From positions 1 to 17,801 of the forward strand of contig PGYF01000035.1 of NCBI GenBank assembly GCA_002839535.1: DNA of 17,801 nucleotides, written 5' to 3'. The DNA is from Nitrospira bacterium HGW-Nitrospira-1. Its GTDB lineage: Bacteria > Nitrospirota > Thermodesulfovibrionia > Thermodesulfovibrionales > UBA6898. How positions within the stretch are numbered: the stretch's first letter is position 1; each line of letters starts with the position of its first letter. Under the pieces are notes generated by a model, which had not been told where the DNA came from, made no database searches, and saw only the letters and a program-made list of their open reading frames with translations. Position numbers and translations under genes: made by a program. Shown here piece by piece: positions 16,360 to 17,801 of this stretch.

Positions 16360-17279
16360 GCCCTTACCCCTGAAAGGAGATACAGTACCGCCATTCTAAC
16401 AGCCAGCCCGTTTGTTACCTGTTCCATGATGACTGATCTTGGGCCATCAGCTACCTCCGATGAAATCTCCACCCCTCTGTTCATTGGGCCGGGATGCATG
16501 ACGATCACATCATGTTCAGCTTCCAAAAGACGTTCCGCGGTCAGACCCCAGTTCCTGAAATATTCGACTGTTGATGGAAAAAAGCCTTTCCCCTGTCTTT
16601 CCGTCTGTATCCTCAGCATCATGATGACGTCTGCGCCTTTTAGTCCGGATTTCATGTCAGAGAATATGCCGACCCCGAGTTCCTTCATATAAGAAGGCGC
16701 CAGCGTCGGCGGGCCGATAAGCCTTACTTTGGCCCCAAGTTTTTTTAGCGCGTAGATATTTGACTTTGCCACCCTGCTGTGCAGTATATCTCCAACGATT
16801 GCGACTTCCAATCCTTTAATGACGCCCTTTTTCTCCTGTATCGTAAACAAGTCGAGAAGGGCCTGAGTCGGGTGTTCGTTTGTGCCGTCGCCTGCGTTCA
16901 CCACCGAGGCGTCCATGTTTTTTGCAAGGAAGTGCGCTGCGCCGGAACAGGGATGCCGCAGGATGATAAAATCCGCGCCCAGGGCCTGAACTGTTCCGGC
17001 AGTATCCCTGAGCGTCTCTCCTTTTACCACGCTGCTTGTTGAGATGGAAATATTTATCACGTCGGCGCTCAGCCTCTTTGCCGCAAGTTCAAAAGACGTT
17101 CTGGTTCGGGTGGAAGGCTCATAAAAAAGATTCACTGCTGTCCTGCCGCGCAGTGCCGGGACCTTTTTTATATCCCTTCCGAGAACATCCTTGAAACCTG
17201 AGGCAGTTTTGAGGATAAGTTCGATGTCCTCAGCCGCAAGCTCCTTTATGCCGAGGAGGTCTTTGGAGCGCAGGCTCAT
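16356..17279 (-). CDS. pyrB: Aspartate carbamoyltransferase catalytic subunit (PyrB)
   Basis: PyrB joins carbamoyl phosphate and aspartate, the committed step of pyrimidine synthesis. The protein is 307 residues, a normal length. Carbamoyl phosphate binding residues are in STRTRTSFE (56-64), K86 in SVVKGE, and H109 in RHPCSGAAH. The HPTQALLDL motif is at 136-144, and MHPGPMNRG lies near the C-terminus for aspartate binding. No pyrI regulatory subunit is present in the window, so this is likely a PyrI-independent enzyme that may partner with PyrC. It overlaps pyrR upstream and pyrC downstream by 4 bp each. Confidence 0.97.
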   Translation of the reverse strand: MSLRSKDLLGIKELAAEDIELILKTASGFKDVLGRDIKKVPALRGRTAVNLFYEPSTRTRTSFELAAKRLSADVINISISTSSVVKGETLRDTAGTVQALGADFIILRHPCSGAAHFLAKNMDASVVNAGDGTNEHPTQALLDLFTIQEKKGVIKGLEVAIVGDILHSRVAKSNIYALKKLGAKVRLIGPPTLAPSYMKELGVGIFSDMKSGLKGADVIMMLRIQTERQGKGFFPSTVEYFRNWGLTAERLLEAEHDVIVMHPGPMNRGVEISSEVADGPRSVIMEQVTNGLAVRMAVLYLLSGVRA

Positions 17280-17800
17280 TCGAGCGCCACCCTGTCTTCT
17301 CCACCCTCTTCTTCGAGCAGTACTGTTACGGTTTCATTTATCGAGGTCGGTATGTTCTTCCCCACGAAATCAGCCTTTATCGGAAGCTCCCTGTGACCTC
17401 TGTCCACGAGCACCGCAAGCTGTATTGCGGAGGGCCTTCCCATATCCATGATCGCGTCCATGGCCGCCCTGATCGACCTTCCGGTAAAAAGGACGTCATC
17501 CACCAGCACCACTTTCTTATTGTCAATGTCGTAATTTATCTCGGTCCTTCTCACCATGGGCTGCTCTTTTCTCACATTGATGTCGTCCCGGTAAAGCGCT
17601 ATATCCAGGGCGCCTACAGGGATTCTTTTGCCTTCGATCGTCTCAAGCATGTTGCTCAGCCTTCTGGCTATATGCACACCCCCGCGCTGAATGCCGACAA
17701 AACAAAGGGAGGCAGTCCCCTTGTTCTTTTCGATTATCTCGTGCGCCATCCGAGTAATAGCGCGATCAATGTCAGTTTTGTCGAGCAGTTCCTTAGACAT
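17276..17800 (-). CDS. pyrR: PyrR, pyrimidine operon regulator with uracil phosphoribosyltransferase fold
   Basis: PyrR binds UMP and, in Gram-positive bacteria, binds pyr mRNA leaders to promote attenuation; many members also have uracil phosphoribosyltransferase activity. The protein is 174 residues, full length for the family. The PRPP-binding motif VVLVDDVLFTGRSIRAAMD (97-115) is intact, as are GIQRGGVHIARRL (36-48), ALDIALYRDD (64-73) and VLVDRGHRELPI (130-141). The ATG at 17800-17798 is one base from the window edge, so the leader where an attenuator or PyrR-binding RNA would lie is not visible. It heads the pyr operon and overlaps pyrB by 4 bp. Which activity it has here is not shown by the sequence. 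Confidence 0.96.
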   Translation of the reverse strand: MSKELLDKTDIDRAITRMAHEIIEKNKGTASLCFVGIQRGGVHIARRLSNMLETIEGKRIPVGALDIALYRDDINVRKEQPMVRRTEINYDIDNKKVVLVDDVLFTGRSIRAAMDAIMDMGRPSAIQLAVLVDRGHRELPIKADFVGKNIPTSINETVTVLLEEEGGEDRVALE

Positions 17801-17801
17801 G

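Overview
The window carries two gene blocks, both reading right to left (minus strand): a de novo pyrimidine (pyr) operon on the right and a type I-E CRISPR-Cas operon on the left. A phosphofructokinase gene sits between them. No CRISPR array, tRNA, rRNA or transposase gene is visible. The content suggests a Gram-negative environmental bacterium of moderate GC. A Nitrospirota or deltaproteobacterial-type lineage is my best guess, from the PyrR-led pyr operon, the PPi-type phosphofructokinase signature and the abundant 7-bp repeats. No marker gene here proves it.

Right block (about 17800 to 9013), in transcription order: pyrR, pyrB, pyrC, a vapB-vapC toxin-antitoxin pair, carA, an unrecognised two-helix membrane protein, and carB. 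pyrR/pyrB and pyrB/pyrC overlap by 4 bp, which suggests one transcript. Together they encode carbamoyl phosphate synthetase (CarAB), aspartate carbamoyltransferase and dihydroorotase, the first three steps to UMP, plus the PRPP-binding regulator PyrR. The striking feature is invasion of carB and carA, and probably pyrC, by repeats with a 7-bp period that are kept in frame. One palindromic type occurs in both carA and carB, in the same reading frame, at interdomain linkers, and gives related peptides. This resembles the in-frame palindromic elements known from Rickettsia.

Middle (8863 to 7649): a phosphofructokinase of 404 residues with pyrophosphate-type active-site residues (GGDD, PKT). Upstream lies a 149-bp gap with two hairpin-forming repeats.

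Left block (7590 to 1): cas3, a separate reading frame encoding the Cas3 C-terminal domain, then cas8e (cse1), cse2, cas7e, cas5e, cas6e, and probably the first codons of cas1 at the edge. cas3 is interrupted: its frame stops at 5191, and the missing C-terminal domain continues one base out of register in the overlapping frame that ends at 4770. A single extra A in a run of four (5196-5199) would explain it. Whether this is a mutation, an assembly error, a recoding site or a genuine two-protein Cas3 cannot be decided from the sequence. The Cascade genes look intact, so RNA-guided binding should be possible; degradation depends on the state of Cas3.

There is no gene-free stretch longer than 300 bases. 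The largest gaps, 14201-14397 and 8864-9012, both hold palindromic repeats.
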